64,000 nt of DNA from Diacronema lutheri (GCA_019448385.1 JAGTXO010000006.1:124001-188000), one strand, 5' to 3'. Counted from the first letter of the stretch, positions 21,107 to 34,215 are shown. Translations and numbers: made by a program. The notes: generated by a model from the letters alone, not told the origin.

Positions 21107-21742
21107 GGCGGCGGAGAATTATTCCAAGGGGGCGCAGGTTCGGGTTTTCTTCGTCGGAGAGGCTGCTGCAGCGGCGAGGCCGCACCCCGCCGAGGCAGGC
21201 TGGCGCAGACGCCGCGGGAGCGCGGGCGCGCGCAGGCCGAGCAGCTGGTCGCGCAGCTCCTCGAGTTGAAGGCCGAGGGCAACGTGGCCTACCAGGCGCG
21301 CGACTACTCGAAAGCGATCGAGGTCTACACGCGCGCGGTGCGGCTGCTGCCCGACCTCGACGACGACGACGACGAGAGCCTGCACCGCTTGACGCCCGAG
21401 CTGCTCAAGCAGGCGGCCATCATCCTGTGCAACCGCTCCGCCGCGTACATGGGCGAAAAGAAGGCCGTCGCCGCGCTGGCTGACGCGCAGCTCGCGGTCG
21501 ACTACGACTCGACGAACTGGAAGGCGCACTGGCGCGGCGGCCTCGCGTTCATGCAGATGGAGCCGCGGCTTGAGCGCTCGGAAAAGGCGATCGCCTCATT
21601 CGAGGCGACGCTACTCTGCACGTCACTGCCCGCCTCCGAGCGCGACAATGTTGTCCGCGCCCTCGAGGCGGCGCAGTACCGCTTGCGCGAAGGGCACGAC
21701 GCGCTCGACATGCCGAGCATGGAGAACTGCATTCTCAGCTGA
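21105..21742 (+). CDS. Small tetratricopeptide-repeat protein
   Basis: Exons 21105-21137 and 21236-21742 (98-nt phase-0 intron, CAG|GTTCGG ... GCGCAG|GCC); 179 residues beginning MAAENYSKGAQ. An acceptor at 21208 is also in frame and would add nine residues. Three TPR-like helix pairs are visible: LKAEGNVAYQARDYSKAIEVY, AAIILCNRSAAYMGEKKAVAAL-ADAQLAV and WKAHWRGGLAFMQM-ERSEKAIASFEATL. Such proteins act as co-chaperone or assembly scaffolds of the CTPR type (STIP1, TTC4); the partner is unknown. The start codon overlaps that of the DNA ligase gene on the other strand. Confidence 0.78.
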
Positions 21743-22105
21743 GGCACGACGGGGCCGAGCGCAGGCGTATGGATGGGTACGCGCTGCGGCGCACGTGGCG
21801 GGCGGGGAGCGGCGCGGGAAGGCGGGCTCGGAAAAGGACGGATCCAAGATTCACGGTGGCGCACTCCGGCCGCCGTGCGCGTCGGCACGGCACCGAAAGT
21901 GGGGGCGAGAGACATCGGCGACCGTCCGCGCGCCTGTGCGGGCGATGGGGGCCGCACGCACCGCGCCCGATGATGGGCCGAAGATGAGAGAGAACGGGTG
22001 CCGCCGTGCCGCGCAAGTCAGGCTTGAGTCGACTGCGACAGTCGCCATTTCTTTCTGTCGCCGGTGACGGCGGTCGGCCACGTGAACGTGGTTGGACGTG
22101 GCCGA
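21743..22105. other. Intergenic region, TPR gene to IMP4
   Basis: 363 bp with only chance open frames. It should hold the TPR gene 3' UTR and the IMP4 promoter. I see no repeat, RNA gene or TATA element in it. Confidence 0.4.
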
Positions 22106-22966
22106 ATGCTCCGGCGTGACGTGCGGCTGCGCCGCGAGTACCTCTACCGCAAGAGCCTCGAGGCCAAGGAGCAGGCGCTCCTCGCGCGCAAGCGCCAGCT
22201 TAAAGAGGCGCTCGCCAGCGACAGGCCGCTCCCGACCGAGCTGCGCAAGGACGGCCTCGCGCTCAAGCAGAGCCTGCAGCTTGACGACCCCGACGAGCAC
22301 GTGTCCAACGTGCTCGACGACGAGTATGCGAGCGCGGGCGTGGCCGATCCGCGCCTCCTTATCACCACCTCGCATGACCCCTCGTCCAAGCTGACGCAGT
22401 TCCTCAAGGAGCTCCGGCTCGTCTTCCCAAACTGCCACCGCATGAACCGCGGCGGCACGAGCATCAAGGAGCTCGTCGACGTGACGAAGGCGGAGGGCTT
22501 CACCGACTTGCTCATCGTGCACGAGACGCGTGGCGTGCCCGACGGGCTCGTCGTCGCGCACATGCCGCACGGCCCGACCGCATACTTCAACCTCTCCAAT
22601 ACAATTCTGCGACATGACATCGAGGGGACGGTCAACATGCCCGAGGTGTTCCCGCACCTCATCTTTGAGAACTTTTCGACGCCACTCGGCAAGCGCGCGT
22701 GCACCATCCTCAAGCACCTCTTCCCCGTGCCGCGCGCCGACTCGACGCGCGTCGTCACGTGCATGAACCGCGACGACTTCATCTCCTTCCGGCACCACGT
22801 CTTCAAGAAGGCGTCGCACACGGCGGTCGAGCTGCTCGAGCTCGGCCCGCGCTTCGAGATGAAGCTCTACCAGGTGAAGCTAGGCACGCCCGAGCAGGCG
22901 CACGCCGAGAACGAGTGGACGCTCCGGCCGTACATGAACACGACGAAGAAGCGGCGGATGCTTTAG
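22106..22966 (+). CDS. IMP4: U3 small nucleolar ribonucleoprotein IMP4
   Basis: 286 residues, no intron. The start MLRRDVRLRREYLYRKSLE matches the family start exactly in form. The Brix domain carries RLLITTSHDPSSKL, LRLVFPNCHRMNRGG, DLLIVHETRGVPDGLVVAHMPHGPTAYF, and the C-terminal sigma70-like motif ISFRHHVFKK, with the ending RPYMNTTKKRRML. IMP4 acts in the nucleolus with IMP3 and MPP10 to pair U3 snoRNA with pre-18S rRNA in the small-subunit processome. The next gene starts 48 bp downstream on the same strand. Confidence 0.96.
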   Translation: MLRRDVRLRREYLYRKSLEAKEQALLARKRQLKEALASDRPLPTELRKDGLALKQSLQLDDPDEHVSNVLDDEYASAGVADPRLLITTSHDPSSKLTQFLKELRLVFPNCHRMNRGGTSIKELVDVTKAEGFTDLLIVHETRGVPDGLVVAHMPHGPTAYFNLSNTILRHDIEGTVNMPEVFPHLIFENFSTPLGKRACTILKHLFPVPRADSTRVVTCMNRDDFISFRHHVFKKASHTAVELLELGPRFEMKLYQVKLGTPEQAHAENEWTLRPYMNTTKKRRML

Positions 22967-23014
22967 TCAGTGATCACAGGCCCAGTACATTTCACATTTC
23001 ACTGTCCAGTGATA

Positions 23015-23803
23015 ATGTCCAGCATGGCGGTGCTCGTCGCGTGCAGCGCGACGTGTGGCATCACGCCCCGTTTGCAGAGAGAGATGGGGCGCCGTGGGCT
23101 GCTGGTGCGCGCAGCTGCCTTGTCGGTCGCGCCGCGCCCGTCTCTGGCCGCCGTGGACTCGCCCGAGCGCTTCGAGAACAGCGTGATTGGCTTCAGCTTC
23201 AACGCGCCGCCGACGTACAAGCGGCAGGTTGCCGGTGGGCTGTTCGGCCGCGCCGCAGAGGCGCTCGCCTTTGGGGGCGCGGTGACATACAATGGCGCCG
23301 AAGGCGCGACGATTGATCTGACGACGCAAACGCTGCCGCCTGGGCCGCAGTACGCCCGGCTTGACCCGACGCAGTGGAGCGCGGACGATGCGGCGGACAG
23401 CATCCTCGAGGGCGAGGTGCTCTCCAAGGAGCTGCGGCGATTCGGCGACTGCGACGCATGGATATTCGAATCGCGGACGCGGGCGGAGACCGGTTACACA
23501 GTTGCCACGCTGAAAAAGGACAGGTGCGCAAAGAGCGCGCCTGTGCAGCGCCGCCAGGTGCGCTCACGCGTGCGGCGCGCGCGCCTGCACCGCCATCGGC
23601 GCTCGCGCGCGCGCGCGCTCAGCAATTTTGCCAACCACCTCGTGGTCCTGAGCGCACACGCACCGAATCCCGTCTTCGAGCGCGTGAAGCCCGAGCTGCT
23701 CGCGGCCGTGGGCAGCCTCGTGTTCGTTGACTTTGCGTCCGGCCTTGCGGACGCAGACCTCAAGGTGGCGCGCCCGTTCGGCGGCGGTAGCGGCGGGCGG
23801 TGA
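23015..23803 (+). CDS. Probable PsbP-like thylakoid lumen protein
   Basis: Exons 23015-23523 and 23623-23803 (99-nt phase-2 intron, AG|GTGCGC ... CTCAG|C); 229 residues. The intron length is a multiple of three and stop-free, so it would otherwise be read as an Arg-rich insert. The N-terminus has a hydrophobic segment (MSSMAVLVACSATCG), a twin-arginine-like EMGRRGLLVRAAALSVAPRPSLAA and then mature sequence VDSPERFENSVIGFSF, as in a bipartite signal for a complex plastid and lumenal transfer. The body (NSVIGFSFNAPPTYKR ... GDCDAWIFESRTRAETGYTVATLKK ... NHLVVLSAHAPNPVFE) follows the PsbP fold order loosely. PsbP-domain proteins assist photosystem assembly; the exact role is open. Confidence 0.6.
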   Translation: MSSMAVLVACSATCGITPRLQREMGRRGLLVRAAALSVAPRPSLAAVDSPERFENSVIGFSFNAPPTYKRQVAGGLFGRAAEALAFGGAVTYNGAEGATIDLTTQTLPPGPQYARLDPTQWSADDAADSILEGEVLSKELRRFGDCDAWIFESRTRAETGYTVATLKKDRCAKSAPVQRRQVRSRVRRARLHRHRRSRARALSNFANHLVVLSAHAPNPVFERVKPELLAAVGSLVFVDFASGLADADLKVARPFGGGSGGR

Positions 23804-23862
23804 GAAGGGCGCTCGTCCGCCCACTCTCGGCGCCGAGCGCCACCGCGCACCGCCGGTGTTCC

Positions 23863-26489
23863 TCATTCAATTTCGAGGTCTGGCTCGGCATCGCCCGGGT
23901 CGGCGCGTGCGAACACGTTGATCGAGCGCACGTCCGCCGCGGTCGACTCCTCCCACGTGGACGGTGCGTGGACGACGCGCACCGCCTTGACCTGCGCGTC
24001 CTGCTTGGCCCTGAGTGCAAGCTCCTTCTTGTGCACCCACGACAGCTTGGAGCGCAGGAAGCTCGCGCACTTTTGCTCCGCCTCTGCGCTGCTCACCTCG
24101 TGCGAGAGGCCCGACTCCGAGCGCATCGCTCCGTACGTGACCACCGTCCTGCCGCGTGCGCTCGCGGAGCCTGCCGAGCAGCACGTCGCGCGCTGCGAGC
24201 CGAAGCGCACGGCAAAGCACGAGTCGCCCGCGTCGACGCGCGCCGCCCATGCCTTGAGCGCCCGCACGTGCGCGTCGGGGCCGCCCGCGTATTGGCGCGC
24301 ACGCACGATGGCTGTGCGCGCGCTCGCGTCGAGCTCGGCCTTGTGCAGCGTGTAGACGGGCGGCGCGTCCGCTTGGACGAGCGCGCACAGCTTGCCGAAG
24401 AGCTCCTCCGCGTCGCGCTCCGCCGAGACCGCGCCCCGCTCTGTGTTTGCGCCGCGCTTGAGCCAGCGCGCCCAGAGCGCCCGCGCCGCCGCCGCGAGCT
24501 GCGTGCGACGGCTGCGTGAGCCGTACAGCTGCAGCACGAGCGGCGCGAGCTGCGCGCCCTCGTCGTACACGTGCGCCGCTCTCGAGAGAGAGTCGTAACC
24601 ATCAATCGCGTCGCCAAGCTGCATCGCAGCGCCGCTCGGTAGCATCAGCGGCAGCCCGAGCGAAAGGGAGAGGAGAACCTCATCGACGGGAGCACCGCTC
24701 TCGCCGGGCGCGAGCAGCACGACGATGCGCGCGCGCACGAGCGCGTCACTCGCCTGCCGGCGCCAGCGCCACTCGACGTGCCGCACCGCCGCCGCCGCCG
24801 CCGCGCGCGCGCGCGCCTGCCGCGCCGACGCGTTCGCCGCCGGCGCCGGCGGCGCGCCGCCCGCGTCCACGCGCTCCCCGTCCGCGCCGGCGTGCACCTC
24901 GGGCGTCACGGCCGCGGTCCAGTCGGCCGAGACGGGGCTCCTGCCGAGAACGATGAGCGATGGCGTCTCTTCGAGCGATGGCGTCTCTTCGAGCGATGGC
25001 GTCTCTTCGCCGGCAGCCGCGGCCGCCGCGCTCGCCAGCCGCGCGTGCACCGCCGGCCATACGATGTCGACAAACGCGCGCACTGGCCCAAGACCAACCG
25101 CAGCTGTGTCGCACACGACGACAATGTCGCGCGCGGCGTGCACGCCTGCCTGCTCCTCCGTCGAGACGAGGCGTGCACGCTCCGCCGCCGTCGGCGCGTA
25201 GTCGGCGGGCGCGACGTGCAGCACGTGCGAGCGCCATGCCGCCTTGCGATCATCGGCCCAGCCCGCAGCCGGGAGGAGGGGCTGCTCGGCCATCGCGTCC
25301 GTTTCGCTCGTGTGTACGACCAAATCGGCGAAACGGTACAGAGCGCTCAGCCGGCGGGAAACCTCCGATGCCCATTCCTTGCGCACCGCCCTGGCCTTGT
25401 CCACCAGCGAGCCCTGCACGCCTGCACGCGCGGTGGGCGGTGGGCGGTGCGCGGTTAGCGCCAACGACGGCGGGCGCGGCGAGGGCGCATGGCGCGGCGC
25501 GGCCGGGGATCGGGCGCGAGCTGGGTGAGGATGGTGGCAGATAGGCACGGGCTGCCGCCTGCGCGTGCGCTCGGATCGCGCGCGAACTCGCCCGGTCCCT
25601 GCCTCCAACCCCCCCCCCTTCCCCCCGCCAGCTCCGCACCGTCCAACCTCGCGCTCGCGAGCGAGCGCTCGAGCGCAGCGTGTGCCCGGTCGACGAGCAG
25701 CACGACAAACGGCTTGATGTCCGAGCCGTTGAGCGAGCGCAGCAACGACGGCACGAGCAGCTCCGCCGTCGAGAGCGTCGCGCGCGCGTACTCGATGCGG
25801 AGCGGGGCGACGAGCGCGTCAAATTGCATCGCTCCGCACAGCGCGGCCACTTTCCACGGCGCGCGCAGCCGGTAGATGCCGTTCCACACGGCACGCCCGT
25901 GCGGTGCGAAGCCGACCGAAGCCGTCGCCGCGCGCGAGTAGCTCTGCGCGCCGAGGAGCGCCGCCATGCGCGCCTCCACGCGCGCGTCGGCATCGAGCAC
26001 GTCCGCCGTCGATGCCCGACCGTCGGACGCGCGCTCGGCGTCGGCGACTTCCGCCGTGGGCACGAGGATGGTCACGTTGTGCGCGCAACGGCGCATCGAG
26101 CGGATCAGCGCGTCCAGCCGCCGATCGGGCGGGCCCGGCCGGCCGTCGGCCACGACGAGCACACGCAACGGCCGCATGCACCGCGCGCCGCGGAACGCCG
26201 AGCACGCGCGGCCGCCGGCAGGCGCGCCCGCTGTAGCGGTGGCACGCGCTGCGGCGCTCACCTGCCGGAGCGGAGCAGCGCGTTCGCCGCGCTCGGCCGT
26301 GCGACGCCGCTCGACGGACGTGAGTCGCACCTGCAGCAGCAGGACGAGCGCGCCTGCGGGCGCGCGCGCGCGCGCCGGCGCGAGTGAGGCGCCGCACGCC
26401 GAGCGGCGCGCGCGGCGAGGGTGCGCCCACCGCCTCCGATGCACACGGCCAGCGCGGCACGCCGACGGCCGCGCATAATGTGCTCGCAC
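23863..26489 (-). CDS. Glycosyltransferase-like protein (GT-B fold)
   Basis: Exons 26489-25640 and 25421-23863 (218-nt intron, G|GTGCGG ... GTGCAG|GC, phase 1); 802 residues, or about 700 if translation starts at the Met at 26177 (MRPLRVLVVADGRPG). The N-terminal half resembles the first Rossmann domain of group-1 transferases (LRVLVVADGRPG, NVTILVPTAEV, YRLRAPWKVAAL, VVLLVDRAHAALE). The second half has ALYRFADLVVHTSETDA and, near the C-terminal domain, VVLLAPGESGAPVDEVLLSLSLGLPLMLPSG, like the sugar-nucleotide-binding segment. An in-frame triple repeat encodes EETPSL (about 24960-25010). Donor sugar and acceptor are unknown, and family membership is by pattern only. Head-to-head with the alpha/beta hydrolase. 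Confidence 0.55.
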
Positions 26490-26644
26490 CCCCGCCAGTC
26501 GCGCGCTCGCGTGCGCGCGACTGGCCGTTGTGCTGGACCGAAGCGCCGTGCCTTTGGACCATAAGTATAGAGGTATTCTTATGATTTATTCTTATGATCT
26601 GAAATACAACAAGACGTGAATTAGTACTAAACGAGCTCGCAACA
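26490..26644. promoter_or_regulatory. AT-rich divergent intergenic region
   Basis: 155 bp between the glycosyltransferase-like gene and the hydrolase gene. The part 26560-26640 is the most AT-rich gene-proximal stretch in the window (ACCATAAGTATAGAGG, repeated TTCTTATGAT at about 26575 and 26588), in contrast with the >70% GC around it. Probably a shared promoter. Confidence 0.5.
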
Positions 26645-27865
26645 ATGGCCGAGGCGCCGCACCAGGGGCGCGTGGGCCGAGCGTACGCGCTCGCGCTGTT
26701 CGCGCTGTGCGTGCGGGGCGTGAGCAGCGGCTCGGACGCGCCAAGCAGGCGCACCGACTTGGCGACCTCGGCCGAGCTCGCATCGTACATCTCGGGCCTT
26801 TCCGGGCTGAGCGACGAGCTGCTGCTCGACGACGAGCGGCCGGGCCGGCTGCTCGGCGGCCTCGCCGACCGCACGGGTGGACTTGTCCGCAAATGGCAGC
26901 GCACGCTCACCTCGCTGATACCCGCGCCTTCGCCCGACATCGGCTGGACGCTTCGCGAGCTCCCACCGCCGCGCGCCAATGCGACGGCCGCCTTCTACGC
27001 CGCGCTGCTCGCGGTGCAGTCGAACGTGCACGCGGCCGTGCTCGACGCAAAGTACGTCTACGTGCTCGTGCCCGGGCTGCTCGCGCACTTCTCGCCCGGC
27101 TATTTTCGTCAGTCGGTCGAGCGGCTGCGCAGCCTCGGCCTCGACGCGCGCTACCTCGCCCTCGACGGCTCGCCCGGCGCGTGCTCGCGCAAGAACGCCG
27201 CGTGGCTGCGCCTCGCCCTGCGCAACGCGCACCGCGGGAGCGGCGGGCGCAAGCTCGTGATCGTCGCGCATTCGAAGGGGGTGCTCGACACGCTGCTTGC
27301 GCTCGCGCTCTACCCGGAGCTCGCGCCAACGGTCCGCGCCGTCGTCGCGCTGCAGGCGCCGTTTGGAGGCGCAGCGGTCGCGGACGACATCTCGGCGCGC
27401 GGCGACGACGTGCGCGAGCTGCTCGGTCGGCTGCTGCAGCGCTTCGACCTCGGGATCAACTCGGTGCGCGACATGACGTACGCCGAGCGGCGCGAGATCC
27501 TACGCGCGCATGGCTGCGGCTACGACCCGCGCGCCCTCGGCGGCCCATCGTCCGTTCGCGTTCTCTCCCTCGCCTCGCGCGCGCCGCGCCGTCCGACCTA
27601 CGCGCTCGCGCTCTCGCACCGCTACGTCCTGCGCAAGCACCGCGCCGAGTCGGACGGGCTCGTGTGCGTGGCCGACGCGCTGCTGCCCGGCTCGCTCGCC
27701 GTCGTGATGGACGAGGCCGACCACGGGCTGCCTGTGCTGCCCGGGCTGCCCGGCGCGAGGCTGCGCGGCGCGGACGTCGTCGAGGCGGCGATAACGGTCG
27801 CGCTCACGGCCGAGGCGGAGCTGCCGCTCGAGGCGTGGGACGAGGCCATCGCACGAGCGCTCTGA
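26645..27865 (+). CDS. Secreted or ER alpha/beta hydrolase (lipase-like)
   Basis: 406 residues, no intron. Residues about 10-28 form a signal peptide (GRAYALALFALCVRGVSS). The hydrolase core starts at KYVYVLVPGLLAHFSPGYF; the nucleophile elbow is VIVAHSKGVLDTLLAL (G/A-x-S-x-G with Ser). The acid and histidine are probably in ESDGLVCVADALLPG and MDEADHG near residues 338-362, consistent with the strand order of the fold. NAT at about residue 108 is a possible N-glycosylation site. Substrate not determined; esterase, lipase and acyltransferase are all possible. It is convergent with the SGNH gene, with the (CT)n tract between them. Confidence 0.75.
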   Translation: MAEAPHQGRVGRAYALALFALCVRGVSSGSDAPSRRTDLATSAELASYISGLSGLSDELLLDDERPGRLLGGLADRTGGLVRKWQRTLTSLIPAPSPDIGWTLRELPPPRANATAAFYAALLAVQSNVHAAVLDAKYVYVLVPGLLAHFSPGYFRQSVERLRSLGLDARYLALDGSPGACSRKNAAWLRLALRNAHRGSGGRKLVIVAHSKGVLDTLLALALYPELAPTVRAVVALQAPFGGAAVADDISARGDDVRELLGRLLQRFDLGINSVRDMTYAERREILRAHGCGYDPRALGGPSSVRVLSLASRAPRRPTYALALSHRYVLRKHRAESDGLVCVADALLPGSLAVVMDEADHGLPVLPGLPGARLRGADVVEAAITVALTAEAELPLEAWDEAIARAL

Positions 27866-27937
27866 GCCCCGCGCGCCGCGCGGGGCTGACGCGCGCGCGC
27901 TTCGAAAAATCGAGAAGGGATGGGTCCCGACCACCAA

Positions 27938-30762
<2,825 letters not shown>

Positions 30763-30764
<2 letters not shown>

Positions 30765-31421
30765 TGTGGCGTGCCCAGATAGAATACCGGTTTCGTTGTC
30801 GCGGCGCAGTTTTGAGATAAACGGCAAAACGTGTTTTTCCGTTCTATCTGGGCAGGATCCCGCACTGCCGCGCGGGCGGGGCGCGATGTTGGCGCCTGTC
30901 GGGGGCGCGTTGTCGCGGGCACTCGTCGAGCGTGGCGCGTTGTTTGCCCGAATGGTGCTCGACCCAACCGACCTCGTCCTGATGGCCGGGTCAGGGAGGT
31001 GTCATCGACGGCGGGTGTGAGTGGCGCGCGGGCGTGCGCGCGGGCTCGGTCGCGCCCAGTCGCATGGCAGGCATGACGGAACTGACCATATCGGCAGCAC
31101 TTGGCGCGCGCGACGCGACCGAGTCCTCGCTCCGCCGCCGTCTGTCGACTGCTGCTCAATGGTGTCGCCCTGCGCGCGAGCGCGGCGGCGCGTCAGGGGG
31201 CGGGGGGGGGGGGGTGGGGGCGGGCTATGGAAGGGGCGGGCGCTCTATCCGGGCAACCTTTTTCTCAGCGACCGTTACACACAATATCTCGCCGAGTTCT
31301 TCGCACCTGAAGACAAACTTGGTGCCAATCGACGCGGCTCGTCGAGGCGGACGCAGGGCCGCGCTCTCGGCCGGTTTTTCAATTCCGGGCCAAAGCCGGT
31401 TCTATCTGGGCACGCCACAAT
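30763..31421. repeat. Inverted-repeat-bounded segment, possible non-autonomous element
   Basis: A perfect 22-bp inverted repeat bounds this 659-bp segment: ATTGTGGCGTGCCCAGATAG at 30763 onward and its complement ending at 31421, with similarity continuing inward (CCGG-TTT). Two related copies of the core TTCTATCTGGGCA lie inside, at about 30841 and (degenerate) 31236. The interior has no convincing gene and a poly-G run at 31202-31214. The left arm begins at the SGNH start codon. It could be a MITE-like element or a duplicated promoter module; no target-site duplication is evident. Confidence 0.5.
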
Positions 31422-31853
31422 TCTTTCGCTCGCTTATTCGCCTGTTAAGCGTCGTTAGTATATTCGTAGCGGCGGAAGCGGGCGCTGACACGTGCGGTGA
31501 CCTGGGCGGCGTGTACCGCCAGCACGCGGGCGGCGGCACGCGACCGGCAGCGCGCGGCGGTTAGGCACGTGCGGGCCCTTTGGGCCCGTCGGGCCTCGCT
31601 GCCCGCTCGCTGGTGACCGGGATGCGCGGGGATCGCGGTTAGTATATGAGGGTCGATGACATTGGTGGCTACTCGATTCCCCCGCAGCTGGTGCTGACCC
31701 CGCTGTCCTGACGTAAGCGCCGTTAGTAATATTCCCATATTCGACAACGGAGTTTCCCGCGCTCGCGTGCATTCCGCTCCGCGCTCCGCCCCGCGCACGG
31801 CGCAGGGTACAGCGCAGCCCGCGGCGCGGCATGGCGAACGGCCTCAATTGGGC
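31422..31853. other. Intergenic region with repeated GTTAGTATAT motifs
   Basis: No gene seen. The AT-rich motif CGTTAGTATAT or a close variant occurs at about 31451, 31636 and 31715, spaced irregularly. The interval follows the inverted-repeat segment and precedes the 3' end of the small SET gene. Confidence 0.4.
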
Positions 31854-32456
31854 TCAGCTGGGCTTCACGTCGCCCGGCTGGTTCCAGTAATCATCGCCGT
31901 AGTCAAAAACTAGCTCCTCGCCCGCCAGGATGCGCCGCGTCGTCACAAACCAGGCGCGCGGCCGGCCCTCGAGACCGCGCGGCAGCGTCTTGAGCGCCAC
32001 ATTTGGGCGCGCATCGTGGTTGAGGTACCGGCACCAGTTTGCGCATTGCGGATCCTCCGCATCGATGAAGATGCCCGAGCCGACCGCGAGGATGTACTCG
32101 CCGCTCGTCCGCACGCCCCTCTCCCGGCGAGATCGGAGCCAGAGCTCGTCGGCATCCGTGCGCGTGCCAATGTTCAGGTAGCGCGCGTCTTTCTCGCGCT
32201 CAGACATGACTTCGCCGACGTAGTCGCCCACCAGCTCGCCGACGCCGCGGTCGCGCGTCGAAAAGGCGCCGAGCCCTCTGCCGGGCGACGGCCGGATCGC
32301 GACGCCCGCGCTCGCGGCGCCCTCCTCATCAACGACAAGGGAAACATGACCCACGGCGCACATCCGCAGCATCGGCGACGCGTGCAGCGGCGCTCGCGGC
32401 CCAGGCGCTGGGGGCTGGAAACCCGCGCTCATTAGCGCGAACGCGGCGGCCGCCAT
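31854..32456 (-). CDS. Small SET-domain protein methyltransferase
   Basis: 200 residues from the ATG at 32456. The SET core is nearly the whole protein: SPGRGLGAFSTRDRGVGELVGDYVGE at the N-terminal side, GIFIDAEDPQCANWCRYLNHDARPNV (N-H of the cofactor pocket) and AGEELVFDYGDDYW with the catalytic Tyr at the C-terminus. This compact form resembles SETD8/PR-Set7-like and other stand-alone SET proteins of algae. The target may be histone or non-histone lysine. Start codons of this gene and the LEM-type gene are 44 bp apart on opposite strands. Confidence 0.85.
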   Translation of the reverse strand: MAAAAFALMSAGFQPPAPGPRAPLHASPMLRMCAVGHVSLVVDEEGAASAGVAIRPSPGRGLGAFSTRDRGVGELVGDYVGEVMSEREKDARYLNIGTRTDADELWLRSRRERGVRTSGEYILAVGSGIFIDAEDPQCANWCRYLNHDARPNVALKTLPRGLEGRPRAWFVTTRRILAGEELVFDYGDDYWNQPGDVKPS

Positions 32457-32500
32457 GCCGTCTGAAGCTTGAAACGCATTTCGATCATTCAAACCCGCCG

Positions 32501-34184
32501 ATGCTGATGAAGGAGAACGAGCCCGCGGCGCCGCGCACCAAGGACGCGTGCAAGCGCGAGCTTGTGAGGGCCGGCGTGAGTTTGCCGACGAGCGAGCTCA
32601 AGCTCGCTGAGTACCAGCGGCTCTGGCGCATCCGCGTCGCTGGTGCGGGCGCGGACGAGCGGCTATCAAACCCGCCGGCCTCGCACTCGGCACGCGCGCG
32701 CGCGTCGGACGCATACTGTGGCCGCCTCGACCTGCTCGAGGCGCGCGCGCAGGCGCTTGGCACAGCGCCAGTGCCGCTGTCAATCCAAGCGGCCCTTGCC
32801 GAGCGGCTTGCGCCGAGTCAGGAGCAGCAGGCGCCCTATCGCGCGCGCAGCTCGTCGCGGAGCGACGCGGTGCGCGAGAGCCCGCCGTGCTCCTCGCGCC
32901 TGCGCGAGCACGGCGTGAGCCCGGCCCGTGTGGGCGCCGAACCTATGCCAAGCGTACGTTCTACCGCCCGCCCGCACCCGAGCGAGGCTGAGTGGCGGGC
33001 GCCTGTGTCCCTCTCCGACCAGCGGCCCATCGCCGCAGCGGCTGCGGCCGCGCCCGCTCGCCGCTCGGCGAGCGACGAGGTGGCGGCGAGCGTGCGGTCG
33101 CCACGTCAGGCGCGCTGGCTGGTCCTGCCGGCTCTTGCGTTCGCGCTGCTCGCGCTCGGCACCGTGGCTTTCGACCAGGCACGCCCGTTCGCGGAGGTGC
33201 CCATCGCACGCGCTGTTCCGCGCAGCGCGCACGTCGAGCTGCGCAGCGCTCCTCCCATTCTTGACGTGGCCGCGCCGGCAGAAGCCAGTGAGGTCTTGCC
33301 GGTGCGCACGCCCCAAGTCGCGTCGCTGCCACTGCGCAGCGACGATGACGTGGCGGCACGCGGCGCACGGCTCGCGTCCAGGCCGTCGGCCGAAGAGCAC
33401 GGGGCGCACGATGGCGCAGGACGAGCAGGGGCCGAGGCGACACGCATGGCGGCGGTGGCCGAAGAGCACGGGGCGCACGATGGCGCAGGACGAGCAGGGG
33501 CCGAGGCGACACGCATGGCGGCAGAGGCCGAGCGCGAGGCGATGGTGCGCGACGTGTCGGTGCCCGACAAGCTCGTGCTGCTCTCCGCCATCGTGCTGTG
33601 GCGCGTGCTCTCGTGCTGCGCTCTGCTCGGCGGCGCTGCGCTCCGCGTCGGCGGCGCGGTGGGCCTGCGTGGGTGCACCGCCATGCTCTCGCTCGCGTGG
33701 CACTCGCCGCTCCTCACCCTCTTCACGGCGCTCGCTCTCGTCGCAACGCACGCGCTGCGCTCGCTCATGCGCCGGTGGACGCGCCAGCGCGAGCGCGGCT
33801 TCGTCACGGACACGAGCCGGAGGTGAGACGCCATGAATTGTTTGCCCACCTCACAGCGCGCCGCCTCGCCGCCGCGCTGACCGTGTGGCGCGCGAACGCA
33901 CGCCGCGCCGCGCGTGCAGGATCATCGTCGAGCTCGAACGGTACTTTGCGCGCGTCGGCTCGGCGGCTTCCGTGTACGCACCAGCGGTGCCCTGCAACGA
34001 CGTGCGGCGCTCCTTTCAGCCCAAGGCGGCCATGCGCGCGCACGAGCTCGAGCGCGCATGGGCGGCCATCGAGACGGAGGTGGAGGCCACAAGCTGCTTC
34101 ACGCGCAGTGAGAGCTTTGTCGGTGCCGGTCGGACGTGCCTGTGCTGGGTCCCGCGCCGCGCACGTCCGGCGGGGCGGCAGTGA
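32501..34184 (+). CDS. LEM/HeH-type inner nuclear membrane protein with MSC-like C-terminus (Src1/MAN1/LEM2-like)
   Basis: Exons 32501-33822 and 33920-34184; the 97-nt intron has a strong donor (AG|GTGAGA) and acceptor (GTGCAG|G), phase 2; 528 residues. Residues 12-45, TKDACKRELVRAGVSLP-TSELKLAEYQRLW, follow the LEM/LEM-like helix pattern (compare the LAP2 form T-K-D-x-L-K-x-E-L). A basic Ser-rich linker follows, then a membrane span at about 206-224 (LVLPALAFALLALGTVAF), a probable lumenal loop, further hydrophobic segments at about 355-385 and 395-425, and a spliced C-terminal domain ending ELERAWAAIETEVEATSCF ... GRTCLCWVP, similar in layout to the MAN1-Src1 C-terminal winged helix. The loop has a 23-residue unit in two tandem copies from a 69-bp DNA duplication (33392-33529). 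Such proteins tether chromatin to the nuclear envelope. Confidence 0.68.
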
Positions 34185-34215
34185 GCGAGGGTGGAGGGAG
34201 ACGGACGGATTGGAA

